The position numbers were made by a program, and so were the translations under genes. The notes under the pieces were generated by a model that had not been told where the DNA came from, ran no database searches, and worked only from the letters and a program-made list of their open reading frames with translations. From an uncultured Peptococcaceae bacterium (lineage in GTDB: Bacteria; Bacillota; Peptococcia; Peptococcales; Peptococcaceae), in assembly GCA_900553245.1 (NCBI GenBank), contig USCP01000084.1:1-8150 (forward strand): DNA of 8,150 nucleotides. Direction: 5' to 3'. Positions within the stretch are counted from its first letter, which is position 1. Every line of letters begins with the position of its first letter. Of the stretch, positions 1 through 6,877 are shown piece after piece.

Positions 1-15
1 TATCGCATAAAAAAC

Positions 16-47
16 ACCCTCTCTACTGGATGTCCAGTAAAGAGGGT
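16..47 (-). terminator. Rho-independent terminator after the YhgE/Pip unit
   Basis: Two 15-base arms (16-30 and 33-47) are complementary apart from one position. In the minus-strand transcript that position is a G-U wobble, so the stem is unbroken in this direction only. Opening the closing A-U pair leaves a 4-base loop. The minus-strand transcript continues into GTTTTTTATG, a six-U tract at 14-9. It lies about 35 bases past the stop codon of the 129-residue membrane protein gene and ends that unit. Confidence 0.9.
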
Positions 48-82
48 ACATATCAGAAAACAGTCGGGCTTTTTATTTTTAC

Positions 83-472
83 TTACACCGCATAAATGCT
101 AAAGAGTGTAAAGATAATCCCAAATACCCCTACACCAATCATAATCCACGCAGTAATCTTTGTCATTTTCACACGTTCCGGCACCACATATTCCTTGGTG
201 TAAAGAATCAAACCACCGGCAATAATGGTGAGGACATACGCCACCAATACCATAATGGCGTTCATCACATTGCCATCATAAGCGTTTGGCGCGAACAAAA
301 GCATAATCATTGCCACCACAAGCAAACCGATGGACGCATAGTTTGCACGACGTGCATTCTTATAATTTCTGATTTGTTCCTCGCTCAACGGTGGCAATTC
401 ATTTACCTTTGTGCCTTGAGGGCCATATTGCGGTCTTTTCTTTTTTCCGGTACGAGATTTTTTTACTGCCAT
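83..472 (-). CDS. Small three-helix membrane protein of unknown function
   Basis: This gene encodes 129 residues that I do not recognise as a named family. The N-terminal 25 or so residues are very basic (KKSR, GKKKR) and should stay on the cytoplasmic side. They are followed by an acidic and polar stretch (LPPLSEEQIRNY, 27-37). Three hydrophobic segments follow at roughly residues 45-62, 69-91 and 104-127, and the protein ends almost immediately after the last helix. There is no signal peptidase site, metal-binding motif or catalytic motif that I can see. The start is ATG at 472 with AAAGGG 9 bases upstream (487-482). It begins 27 bases after the stop of the YhgE/Pip-like gene, with no terminator between, so the two are probably co-transcribed. 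A structural or accessory role beside that protein is an inference from position only. Confidence 0.85.
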   Translation of the reverse strand: MAVKKSRTGKKKRPQYGPQGTKVNELPPLSEEQIRNYKNARRANYASIGLLVVAMIMLLFAPNAYDGNVMNAIMVLVAYVLTIIAGGLILYTKEYVVPERVKMTKITAWIMIGVGVFGIIFTLFSIYAV

Positions 473-499
473 TTCTTCAAACCCTTTCTATAACAAAAT

Positions 500-2707
500 T
501 TACATCAAGCCACTTTTCTTCATCGATGCTTCAAAATAATGCACAAATTTCCGCATAATTGGCCCAAAAATAACAACCAAAGCAACAGAGATTATTGGAA
601 TGGATGCCATTACAGTCAAATCTTTCATAAAGACCGGGCCGTAGATTCCAAAGCACACCTCACGCATGGCACCGATACAATATGTAAACGGCAACAGCGG
701 ATGTATAAATTGGAAGAATGCCGGCGTCATCTCAATTGGGAACGTCCCCCCACTCGCAGCAATCTGTAATACCAAGGTCACAATCGCCAGCGCTTTCCCA
801 ATAGCCGAGAAAGTAAATACCAGCGAGAATATAAATATTGAGAATATCTGACCGATTAGTATACATAATAACACAAAGAGCCACGGGTGCATACAGTCAA
901 CTTTCAAAAGGAATAAATCTCCAAGGGCGATAACAGTACACTGAAGAACCGAAACAATCTGATACAACGCCAAACGTGACAAATACATTGGTGTCACACC
1001 GGCATTCGGATAGGCTTCTAGCCCCTTTTCGTTAATCGGACTAATCATCGCCATCATCAATAAGCAACCAACCCAAATAGCAAGGGTGGTATAAAACGGC
1101 GACATCCCACTCCCATAATTAGATACCGGAAAGATTCGATTGGTGGTCATTTCTACCGGATGGCTCAAAAACTCACTCTGTTTCTGTACATCCTGCTGAA
1201 TAAATTCCACCACTTCGTTCACTTTTGCGTCTTCGCTCAGTCCACGAATATCATTGGTTGACTTTTCTATCAACGATTGGGTATTTTTCAGGATATTTTT
1301 AATACGATTCAAGGTGTCCGTCCCCACCGGTTCCATACTACGCACTGTGCCGAGCGCTGCATCTACTTGAGGAATCAACCCACTCATACTTTGCAATAAC
1401 TTATAGGAAGAATCCAAGGTTTCACTAAGCTGATCGGCAGAGCTTTGCAATGCCGATGACGTATTGGCATTATAATTATTCCACGCATCTGTCACGGCAT
1501 CATCAATACCGTTAATCACGCTGATGGTTTCATCAATTACACCATTAACATCCGCACTATCTTTGCCCAGTTCATCCTTCAACTCCATCAAGCGATCAAC
1601 TTTTTTGTCAAGATTTGCTTCCAGCGCATCCAATGTACGCACAAAATCGCTGATAGCACCAACCGGCTTATGAAGCATTTGATTGAAGCGTTCTAAATTA
1701 TCCGCAAGCGTTTGTACATGACGTCGTAAATCATTCGTGGTGTCAATCATATCTTGCATCACGTTTTTCGCTGCATCCACATTTTCACTGTTCATGCCAT
1801 TTAAACGTTCTGCCATCCCTGTCAACTCGCTTGCAAACACATTCAATCCACCTACACTCTGCTCGAGCAATCGCTCAATATCATGCACGGTAGACTTTGA
1901 CGCTTGCAAGGTATCCTGCGCACTTAGCGTTAAATCCGACGCATCCTTCAACGCATCGCTCGCCGCCGGTAATACACTCTCGGCACTGGAGGAAAGGGAC
2001 GATACTTTTTCGAGCATTTGCTCAAATTCGTCCATATCACTGACGAAGAGCCCCATATTTTCCGCTGCCAAGTCCATCGTATCCAGCATACGCATCAAAT
2101 ACGGCTTATATTCGGCAAATTCCTTATCAGCCAACTTAAGGCTATCAAGTACAATGGTCGTCACCGTTTCCACGAAGGTTTGGTCAATCTGGCTACTCAC
2201 AGTATCCATCCCTGTCCCCATAATCTTAGAAGAGATGGCATTTTGTTTTTCATTGATATAGTAATCAATTTTTGCAGTTTGCGTATCACCATGCAAAAAC
2301 CCGGTTAATTGTTCCGAAAAATCCCTTGGAATAACCAACGCTGCATAATATTTTCCTGAGTGAACACCAATTTGTCCCTCTTCATAAGAAACGAACTCCC
2401 ATCCAATCTTATCGTTCCCTTTTAAGGCATCAATAATCTTATCACCAACATTGAGTTTGATTCCCTCTACTTCCGTCCCTTCATCTAAACTGGTTACCGC
2501 AACCTGCAGATTTGACGTCAAATCATAAGGCGACCAGTTTGCAGCAATATTGAACCACGCATACAACGGCGGTAGAAGCAAGAGGCCTATAAAAACCAAT
2601 CCGGCGGCAATATTTCTTTTCAGAGGATTGAGCTGCGCAATAAATAAGAGCTTTGTCATTCTCATCGTTTCACCAACGTCAGCACGTTTTTTGAAAAGAT
2701 TCTTCAT
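500..2707 (-). CDS. YhgE/Pip-family membrane protein (ABC-2-type C-terminal domain)
   Basis: This is a 735-residue polytopic membrane protein. Helix 1 is at about residues 33-54, in the family-typical context NPLKR...LPPLYAWFNIAANW. An extracellular domain of about 480 residues follows. Residues 210-510 are rich in Ser, Asp, Leu and Gln, look largely helical or coiled-coil, and have almost no Cys. About five or six C-terminal helices span residues 535-717, including the segments YGSGMSPFYTTLAIW and ASGGTFPIEMTP, which resemble ABC-2-type permeases. The family includes Lactococcus Pip, B. subtilis YueB (phage receptors) and EsaA-like type VII secretion components. Those roles cannot be assigned here, because no EssC, WXG100 or ATPase gene is visible. 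I chose ATG 2707 over an upstream in-frame start at 2746 because AAGGAGG lies 5 bases before it (2719-2713) and because 2746 falls inside the predicted -10 element. There is a 27-base gap to the next gene. Confidence 0.88.
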   Translation of the reverse strand: MKNLFKKRADVGETMRMTKLLFIAQLNPLKRNIAAGLVFIGLLLLPPLYAWFNIAANWSPYDLTSNLQVAVTSLDEGTEVEGIKLNVGDKIIDALKGNDKIGWEFVSYEEGQIGVHSGKYYAALVIPRDFSEQLTGFLHGDTQTAKIDYYINEKQNAISSKIMGTGMDTVSSQIDQTFVETVTTIVLDSLKLADKEFAEYKPYLMRMLDTMDLAAENMGLFVSDMDEFEQMLEKVSSLSSSAESVLPAASDALKDASDLTLSAQDTLQASKSTVHDIERLLEQSVGGLNVFASELTGMAERLNGMNSENVDAAKNVMQDMIDTTNDLRRHVQTLADNLERFNQMLHKPVGAISDFVRTLDALEANLDKKVDRLMELKDELGKDSADVNGVIDETISVINGIDDAVTDAWNNYNANTSSALQSSADQLSETLDSSYKLLQSMSGLIPQVDAALGTVRSMEPVGTDTLNRIKNILKNTQSLIEKSTNDIRGLSEDAKVNEVVEFIQQDVQKQSEFLSHPVEMTTNRIFPVSNYGSGMSPFYTTLAIWVGCLLMMAMISPINEKGLEAYPNAGVTPMYLSRLALYQIVSVLQCTVIALGDLFLLKVDCMHPWLFVLLCILIGQIFSIFIFSLVFTFSAIGKALAIVTLVLQIAASGGTFPIEMTPAFFQFIHPLLPFTYCIGAMREVCFGIYGPVFMKDLTVMASIPIISVALVVIFGPIMRKFVHYFEASMKKSGLM

Positions 2708-2712
2708 AATTT

Positions 2713-2719
2713 CCTCCTT
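2713..2719 (-). promoter_or_regulatory. Ribosome binding site that sets the YhgE/Pip start
   Basis: AAGGAGG is a full-strength Shine-Dalgarno sequence 5 bases before ATG 2707. It removes 13 residues from the longest possible reading frame, whose start would overlap the promoter. Confidence 0.85.
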
Positions 2720-2738
2720 CGTATTCGTTGGGATAACA

Positions 2739-2755
2739 ACTGTCATTATAACAGT
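2739..2755. promoter_or_regulatory. Candidate operator over the YhgE/Pip -10
   Basis: A 17-base inverted repeat, ACTGT-CATTATA-ACAGT, covers the whole -10 hexamer and the expected start point. The arms are perfect over 5 bases. A dimeric repressor bound here would block RNA polymerase. No regulator gene is adjacent within the window, so the protein that might bind it is unknown. Confidence 0.35.
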
Positions 2756-2773
2756 AATCCTTCAATACTTCAC
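2745..2773 (-). promoter_or_regulatory. Predicted extended -10 promoter of the YhgE/Pip unit
   Basis: A consensus -10 TATAAT (2750-2745) is preceded by TG one base upstream (TGT-TATAAT), the extended -10 form. The -35 position at a 17-base spacing reads GTGAAG (2773-2768), a poor match that the extended -10 may compensate. The transcript would begin near 2738, giving a leader of about 31 bases with no room for a riboswitch. The promoter lies between the lysC terminator and the YhgE/Pip start, so this gene pair is independent of the threonine operon. Confidence 0.65.
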
Positions 2774-2825
2774 CAAAAAACGATGCGACAATATGTGGTA
2801 TCTGTTACATTTTTTTAACAAACAA

Positions 2826-2855
2826 AAAACCGTTGAGAAAAATCTCAACGGTTTT
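2826..2855 (-). terminator. Rho-independent terminator after lysC
   Basis: A perfect 13-base-pair stem (2826-2838 with 2843-2855) has a 4-base loop. In the minus-strand transcript it reads CCGTTGAGA-TTTT-TCTCAACGG flanked by A/U pairs, followed by TTTTTTG. It begins 18 bases past the lysC stop and closes the aspartate-pathway operon. The flanking A and T runs make it nearly symmetric, but no plus-strand gene enters from the other side. Confidence 0.9.
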
Positions 2856-2873
2856 GTTTAACACTGGTTGATT

Positions 2874-4103
2874 TTATTCGATGTTTGCTAAATCAAACGC
2901 ATCATGAAGGGCTTGCATCCCCTTCTTCAAGGTTTCATCATCACGTTCAATCACAACAGAAATCTTCACTTCTGAGGTGCTGATCAAGTCAATATTGATG
3001 CCGGCATCACGCAACGCCGCAAACATACGAGCAGCCACTCCGTGGGCACCAACCATCCCTGCACCTACCGCAGAAATTTTTACAACATTGTCGTCAACAC
3101 GCGCTTCACGATATCCCAAGCTGTTTTTGAGATTTTCAATAATCATCTTGGTACGCTTTGCATCATTCTTTGCAATGGTAAATACGATATCGTTGAGGTT
3201 ATCAACTTCCGCGCTTTGAATAATCATATCGACGCTGATTTTTTCATCAGACAATGCCCCAAATACTTCAGCAGCGATTCCTGGACGGTCATCCACCCCA
3301 AAAATACCAACTTTAGCAACATTTTTATCGCAAGCAATACCGGTAACGGCATATTCTTGTTCGAGTTCTTCAGACTTAACCACGTAAGTTCCTCCTATAT
3401 GTGTATTAAAGCTAGAGCGTACAGCCAGTTTCACATCATGCAGCTTGGCCACTTCTACAGAACGAGGATGAAGCACCTTCGCCCCAAGACTTGCCAATTC
3501 AAGCATTTCATCATAAGAAATCTTTTTCAACTTCTTAGCATTTGGCACAATGCGTGGGTCTGCGGTATACACACCGTCAACGTCGGTATAAATTTCACAC
3601 ACATCCGCTCCCAACGCTGCAGCAAGCGCTACAGCAGTGGTATCGGAACCACCACGCCCCAAGGTAGTGATTTCACCTAATTCACTAATCCCTTGAAAAC
3701 CTGCAATAACAACAACCTTCCCTTGAGCCAATTCGCGACCGATTTTGTTGGCATTGATGTCCAAAATTTTTGCTTTTTGATGGGCATCGTCGGTACGAAT
3801 GCATACTTGAGGACCGGTAAAGGAAATAGCATCCACCCCGATTTCTTGTAATGCAATCGCCGTCAACGCAATAGAGATTTGTTCCCCGGTGGACAAAAGC
3901 ATATCCATTTCACGAGGACTTGGCATTTCACTAATTTGAGATGCGCGGTGAGTGAGGTCATCAGTCATCCCTGCAGGTGCAGATACAACAACCACCACAT
4001 CATTCCCAGCGCGTTGGGTTTTAGCTACATGTTCTGCTACAAACTTCACGCGATCTGGATTAGCGACGGATGTACCGCCGTATTTTTGTACAATTAAGGC
4101 CAT
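2874..4103 (-). CDS. lysC: Aspartokinase (aspartate kinase), catalytic domain plus two ACT domains
   Basis: This enzyme phosphorylates L-aspartate with ATP, the first step to lysine, threonine and methionine. It has 409 residues, the usual length for the monofunctional B. subtilis LysC/Corynebacterium type. The amino-acid kinase domain occupies about residues 1-240, with KYGGTSV (7-13), SAPAGMTDDL (41-50), GRGGSDTTA (149-157) and TDVDGVYTADPR (173-184). Two ACT domains follow at about 263-330 (GIFGVDDRPGIAAEVFGAL) and 340-405 (SAVGAGMVGAHGVAARMF, then ISTSEVKISVVIE), where lysine and/or threonine feedback would act. Start ATG 4103 lies inside the end of thrB (10-base overlap), with GGAG 8 bases upstream, so translation is probably coupled. 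An internal ribosome binding site and in-frame GTG at 3383 predict a separate 169-residue beta subunit made of the ACT region. lysC is the last gene of the operon. Which amino acids inhibit it cannot be told from sequence alone. Confidence 0.97.
   Translation of the reverse strand: MALIVQKYGGTSVANPDRVKFVAEHVAKTQRAGNDVVVVVSAPAGMTDDLTHRASQISEMPSPREMDMLLSTGEQISIALTAIALQEIGVDAISFTGPQVCIRTDDAHQKAKILDINANKIGRELAQGKVVVIAGFQGISELGEITTLGRGGSDTTAVALAAALGADVCEIYTDVDGVYTADPRIVPNAKKLKKISYDEMLELASLGAKVLHPRSVEVAKLHDVKLAVRSSFNTHIGGTYVVKSEELEQEYAVTGIACDKNVAKVGIFGVDDRPGIAAEVFGALSDEKISVDMIIQSAEVDNLNDIVFTIAKNDAKRTKMIIENLKNSLGYREARVDDNVVKISAVGAGMVGAHGVAARMFAALRDAGINIDLISTSEVKISVVIERDDETLKKGMQALHDAFDLANIE
3381..3396 (-). 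promoter_or_regulatory. Internal ribosome binding site and GTG start for a LysC beta subunit
   Basis: Inside lysC, AGGAGG (3396-3391) is followed after 7 bases by GTG (3383-3381), in frame with lysC at residue 241. Translation from here would give a 169-residue protein holding both ACT domains. B. subtilis aspartokinase II is known to be made as an alpha2beta2 enzyme, its beta subunit coming from an internal start at a similar place. The SD is stronger than that of full-length lysC. It overlaps the codons for the conserved Gly-Gly-Thr, which partly explains its GGAGGA core, so selection for initiation is likely but not proven. Confidence 0.65.
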
Positions 4104-5050
4104 AATTCCAACTCCATTCCATCTTTATAGACTTGTACGCCGGTCGCAATCGGCGCTACTTCAATCAACTCCGAATCAAAACCCAGTTTTTCAAGGGCTT
4201 TTTGTGACTCACTGTAATCACGTTGTACATCAGACAATATTAACATGGTTGAGCCGGCACCACTTACCAAGGCTGCCAACGCCCCATGACGCAAAGCGAT
4301 TTCTTTAGCTTCTTCCATTCCCGGCATCAATGGCATTCTATAGGGTTCATGCACGCGATCACTAAAAGCATCCTTCAATGCATCGACAGAACCGTTTGCA
4401 AGCGCCGCCACCAAGTACCCCAAATGCCCTAAATTGTGCACCACATCCTCGCGGCTATAACCATCCGGCATAGCAGCACGCGCCTTAGAGGTTGGTAGCG
4501 GATAATCCGGAATAAGAGCATAGGCATAAAGGTTTTCCAGCGGTGCCAACTTTTGTGCCACCACCTTACCCTTTTCATTCATACACCCAATCACAATACC
4601 ACCTAAAATTGCCGGCAATACGTTATCCGGATGTCCATCAATGGCAGTTGCCATTTGCATCAAATCATCCTTTGTAAAATGATTGCCACAGACAATCTGC
4701 GCCACTGCCAAGCCACTGACCGCTGCTGCAGAGCTAGAGCCCAAGCCACGTGCAAAAGGGACACGATTGATGCAATGCATCGCCACCGGCTTCACTTCCA
4801 AGCCATGGCGTTCTAATGCATCAACGTAGGTTTTATAAATGACATTATTGAGATTGTCGGAAACGCCTGCCCCGTACCCTTCAACGGTAATCACGGATTC
4901 AGCACCTTCCGATAAAATTTTGAGCCACAGCTCATTATGAAGATTCACTGCCATACCCAAGCAATCAAACCCCGGGCCCATATTGGCAGAAGTCGCCGGC
5001 GTTTTGATGATAAGTTCGGGGGCATCCCCAAACCACGCTTCTTTCATCAT
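4094..5050 (-). CDS. thrB: Homoserine kinase (GHMP kinase family)
   Basis: This cytoplasmic enzyme transfers phosphate from ATP to L-homoserine, giving the substrate of threonine synthase. It has 318 residues, close to the usual 300-320. Motifs in order are PATSANMGPGFDCLG (18-32, GHMP motif 1), RVPFARGLGSSSAA (96-109, the ATP phosphate-binding loop), GHPDNVLPAILGG (139-151), the substrate-region segment PTSKARAAMPDGYSREDVVH (186-205), and motif 3 as SGAGSTML (263-270). Motif 3 usually reads S-G-[AS]-G-P-T/S, so the Ser at the Pro position is unusual. Two consecutive ATG codons (5050 and 5047) could start it. The first overlaps the hom stop as ATGA (4 bases), and the only SD-like sequence is GGGGG 9 bases upstream. 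Initiation therefore probably depends on ribosomes finishing hom. Its own end overlaps the lysC start by 10 bases. Confidence 0.97.
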   Translation of the reverse strand: MMKEAWFGDAPELIIKTPATSANMGPGFDCLGMAVNLHNELWLKILSEGAESVITVEGYGAGVSDNLNNVIYKTYVDALERHGLEVKPVAMHCINRVPFARGLGSSSAAAVSGLAVAQIVCGNHFTKDDLMQMATAIDGHPDNVLPAILGGIVIGCMNEKGKVVAQKLAPLENLYAYALIPDYPLPTSKARAAMPDGYSREDVVHNLGHLGYLVAALANGSVDALKDAFSDRVHEPYRMPLMPGMEEAKEIALRHGALAALVSGAGSTMLILSDVQRDYSESQKALEKLGFDSELIEVAPIATGVQVYKDGMELELWP

Positions 5051-6354
5051 TGTGGCAAACCCCCATAAATACGAATAACATTTTCAATTTGGCGAACAGA
5101 ATCAGACTTGCTGACTTCCGCAAGTGCTTGGTTGAATTTTTCTTCCAATACCTCATGTGTGATAATAATAAATTCCGCATCATCAGTATGAGTGGAATCT
5201 TTCTGCATAGCTTGTGCAATACTCACATCACTGTTACCGAAGCAAGCCCCCACCTCTGCAAGAACACCAGGATGGTCTTTGATTAAGAGACGCACATAAA
5301 AACGACTGTAAGATTTTTCGATTGATTTAATCGGAATGTTTTCATAGGTATAGTCACCAATGCGGCCTTCACAACCGTAAACGATATCACGGCAGATGTC
5401 AATCACATCGCCCACAACCGCACTTGCCGTTGGGAGCTTACCGGCACCACGACCATAGAACATGGCTTCGTCCACCGCATCCCCCTTAACAAAAACCGCA
5501 TTAAAGGAGCCGCCAACACTTGCAAGCGGGTGATTCTTTGCAATAAAAGCCGGATGAACACTCAAAACCAAGCCATCCTCTTCTTTATTGACAACCCCCA
5601 ACAACTTGATGGCACAGCCAATAGAATCGGCATACGCCATGTCCATCTTAGAGATTTTGGTAATCCCTTCGACATGAACATCATCAAACACCGCCGGTGT
5701 GTGGAAAGCAATATTTGCTAAAATGGCCACCTTGCGCCCAGCATCCAAGCCCTCGATGTCTGCAGTTGGATCTGCTTCAGCATAGCCCAACGCAGTGGCT
5801 TCGGCTAAGGCTTCTTCAAACCCCATCCCTTTTTCTGCCATGTTCGTCAAAATAAAGTTGGTTGTCCCATTCATAATCCCAACAATTTCAGAGAAATGAT
5901 TGGCCGCCAAATTTTCTTTTAATGGTTGTACGATAGGAATGGCCCCCAACGCAGACGCTTCATAACGAAAATCTTTTTTCATCTTTGCCGCCAAAGCTTG
6001 AAGCTCTTGCCCATGCACAGCGATGAGATCCTTATTTGCACTCACAATATTCTTGCCAGCCGCTAATGCTTCCATTAAATAAGTGCGCGCCGGTTCAATA
6101 CCACCCATCACCTCAATAACAATATCAATTTCAGAGTCATTGACAATGTCTTTCCAATCAGTGGTCAAAATAGTATGCGACTCAACCATGTCAGCATATT
6201 TTTCGGGAGAACGTACTAAAATGCGTTTTACATGTACATCAGCGCCAACTTTATGCACAAATTTGTCTTTTTGCATCTTCTCAATGACTTCATAGACACC
6301 GGAACCCACTGTCCCCATGCCAAGCAAAGCCACTTGGATCGTTTCTTTCTTCAT
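5047..6354 (-). CDS. hom: Homoserine dehydrogenase with C-terminal ACT domain
   Basis: This enzyme reduces L-aspartate 4-semialdehyde to L-homoserine with NAD(P)H. It has 435 residues, typical of the monofunctional ACT-containing Bacillota form. The Rossmann fold begins at once (VALLGMGTVGSGV, 8-20), SANKD (105-109) lines the cofactor site, and NGTTNFIL (162-169) follows. The catalytic block is GYAEADPTADIEGLDAGRK (190-208), with Glu193, Asp204 and Lys208 matching the conserved acidic and lysine residues. The ACT domain at about 352-430 (LLIKDHPGVLAEVGACFG) is the probable threonine-sensing part. Residues 132-141 read EASALGAIPI, where most homologues have EASVGGGIPI or EAxVAGGIPI. Start ATG 6354 has GGAGG 6 bases upstream. 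A longer frame beginning at 6435 would run through the preceding gene and is rejected. It lies 22 bases after the HTH-ACT gene and its stop overlaps thrB. Confidence 0.97.
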   Translation of the reverse strand: MKKETIQVALLGMGTVGSGVYEVIEKMQKDKFVHKVGADVHVKRILVRSPEKYADMVESHTILTTDWKDIVNDSEIDIVIEVMGGIEPARTYLMEALAAGKNIVSANKDLIAVHGQELQALAAKMKKDFRYEASALGAIPIVQPLKENLAANHFSEIVGIMNGTTNFILTNMAEKGMGFEEALAEATALGYAEADPTADIEGLDAGRKVAILANIAFHTPAVFDDVHVEGITKISKMDMAYADSIGCAIKLLGVVNKEEDGLVLSVHPAFIAKNHPLASVGGSFNAVFVKGDAVDEAMFYGRGAGKLPTASAVVGDVIDICRDIVYGCEGRIGDYTYENIPIKSIEKSYSRFYVRLLIKDHPGVLAEVGACFGNSDVSIAQAMQKDSTHTDDAEFIIITHEVLEEKFNQALAEVSKSDSVRQIENVIRIYGGLPQ

Positions 6355-6360
6355 AAGTCG

Positions 6361-6365
6361 CCTCC
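6361..6365 (-). promoter_or_regulatory. Ribosome binding site that sets the hom start
   Basis: GGAGG lies 6 bases before ATG 6354, in the 22-base gap after the HTH-ACT gene. It fixes the start at MKKETIQ, directly before the Rossmann strand, and removes 27 non-homologous residues from the longest frame. Confidence 0.85.
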
Positions 6366-6376
6366 AATCTCTCTTT

Positions 6377-6829
6377 TTAATTTTGTCCGATTGGCTCAAC
6401 CTTGAGCACACCCGGAATATCGTAAAGGGATTCAAGCATAAGTTCTAAATTGTAGCGTTCATCGGAATGAGACTCAAAAGAGATTGTCACGCGTGCAATC
6501 CCCTCGGTCGGAATTCCTTGATTGATGGTCAAAATATTGGCACCATGCGCCGCCACTGTATTTAAGCAATTGGACAAAATACCGGCCTCATGCTCCATAT
6601 TGATTTGAATCGTCACGATTTTTTCTTTAATCGCTTCATAAAAAGGGAAAATCCCATCGCGGTATTTATAAAAAGCACTTCGGCTTAAACCAATCTGTTT
6701 AACTGCTTCGTTAATTGTCAAACCCGGAAATTTAGCCAATAATTCCTTCGTTTGTGCTGTTTTTAGAATTGCTTCGGGCAAAATCTGTTCATCAACAATA
6801 TAACGTTTGTAAACCGTAGTTTCCTTCAT
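6377..6829 (-). CDS. PheB-like HTH-ACT protein leading the threonine operon
   Basis: This is a 150-residue cytoplasmic protein resembling the UPF0735 / B. subtilis PheB group of small ACT proteins. Residues about 37-58 (LTINEAVKQIGLSRSAFYKY) look like a helix-turn-helix: a first helix, IGLS turn and recognition-like helix RSAFYKYRD. Residues 70-147 form an ACT domain (VTIQINMEHEAGILSNCLN, then NILTINQGIP). There is no catalytic motif, and in particular no chorismate mutase or prephenate dehydratase segment. A DNA-binding sensor of an aspartate-family amino acid is a reasonable inference from the two domains and from its place as first gene before hom-thrB-lysC. The PheB group as a whole has no well-established function that I know of. 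Start ATG 6829 has AAAGGTG 7 bases upstream (6843-6837). A 22-base gap separates it from hom. Confidence 0.9.
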   Translation of the reverse strand: MKETTVYKRYIVDEQILPEAILKTAQTKELLAKFPGLTINEAVKQIGLSRSAFYKYRDGIFPFYEAIKEKIVTIQINMEHEAGILSNCLNTVAAHGANILTINQGIPTEGIARVTISFESHSDERYNLELMLESLYDIPGVLKVEPIGQN

Positions 6830-6853
6830 TTCGCCACACCTTTCGTCTTTTCC

Positions 6854-6873
6854 TAATGGATTTTAGTCCGTTA
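6854..6873. promoter_or_regulatory. Imperfect palindrome at the operon start point
   Basis: TAA-t-GGA-ttttag-TCC-g-TTA is a 20-base dyad with six of seven arm pairs matched. It lies from about the predicted transcription start into the short leader of the HTH-ACT operon. It could be an operator or a weak RNA hairpin. It is short and AT-rich enough that chance cannot be excluded. Confidence 0.25.
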
Positions 6874-6877
6874 TACA

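Noticed and set aside
1737..2261. Plus-strand open frame of 174 residues opposite the YhgE/Pip gene
   Set aside because: It is the antisense of a Ser/Asp/Leu-rich coding stretch, with no ribosome binding site or recognisable domain.
2708..2746. N-terminal extension of the YhgE/Pip gene (13 residues starting MTVVIPT)
   Set aside because: It would start within the predicted -10 element, and AAGGAGG sits 5 bases before the ATG at 2707.
3042..3680. Plus-strand open frame of 212 residues opposite lysC
   Set aside because: It is antisense to the highly conserved aspartokinase sequence; its composition is that of a shadow frame and no initiation signal precedes it.
6355..6435. N-terminal extension of hom (27 residues starting MNPFTIF)
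   Set aside because: It lies inside the HTH-ACT gene, has no homology to the family, and the true ATG at 6354 has an ideal ribosome binding site directly before a Rossmann strand.
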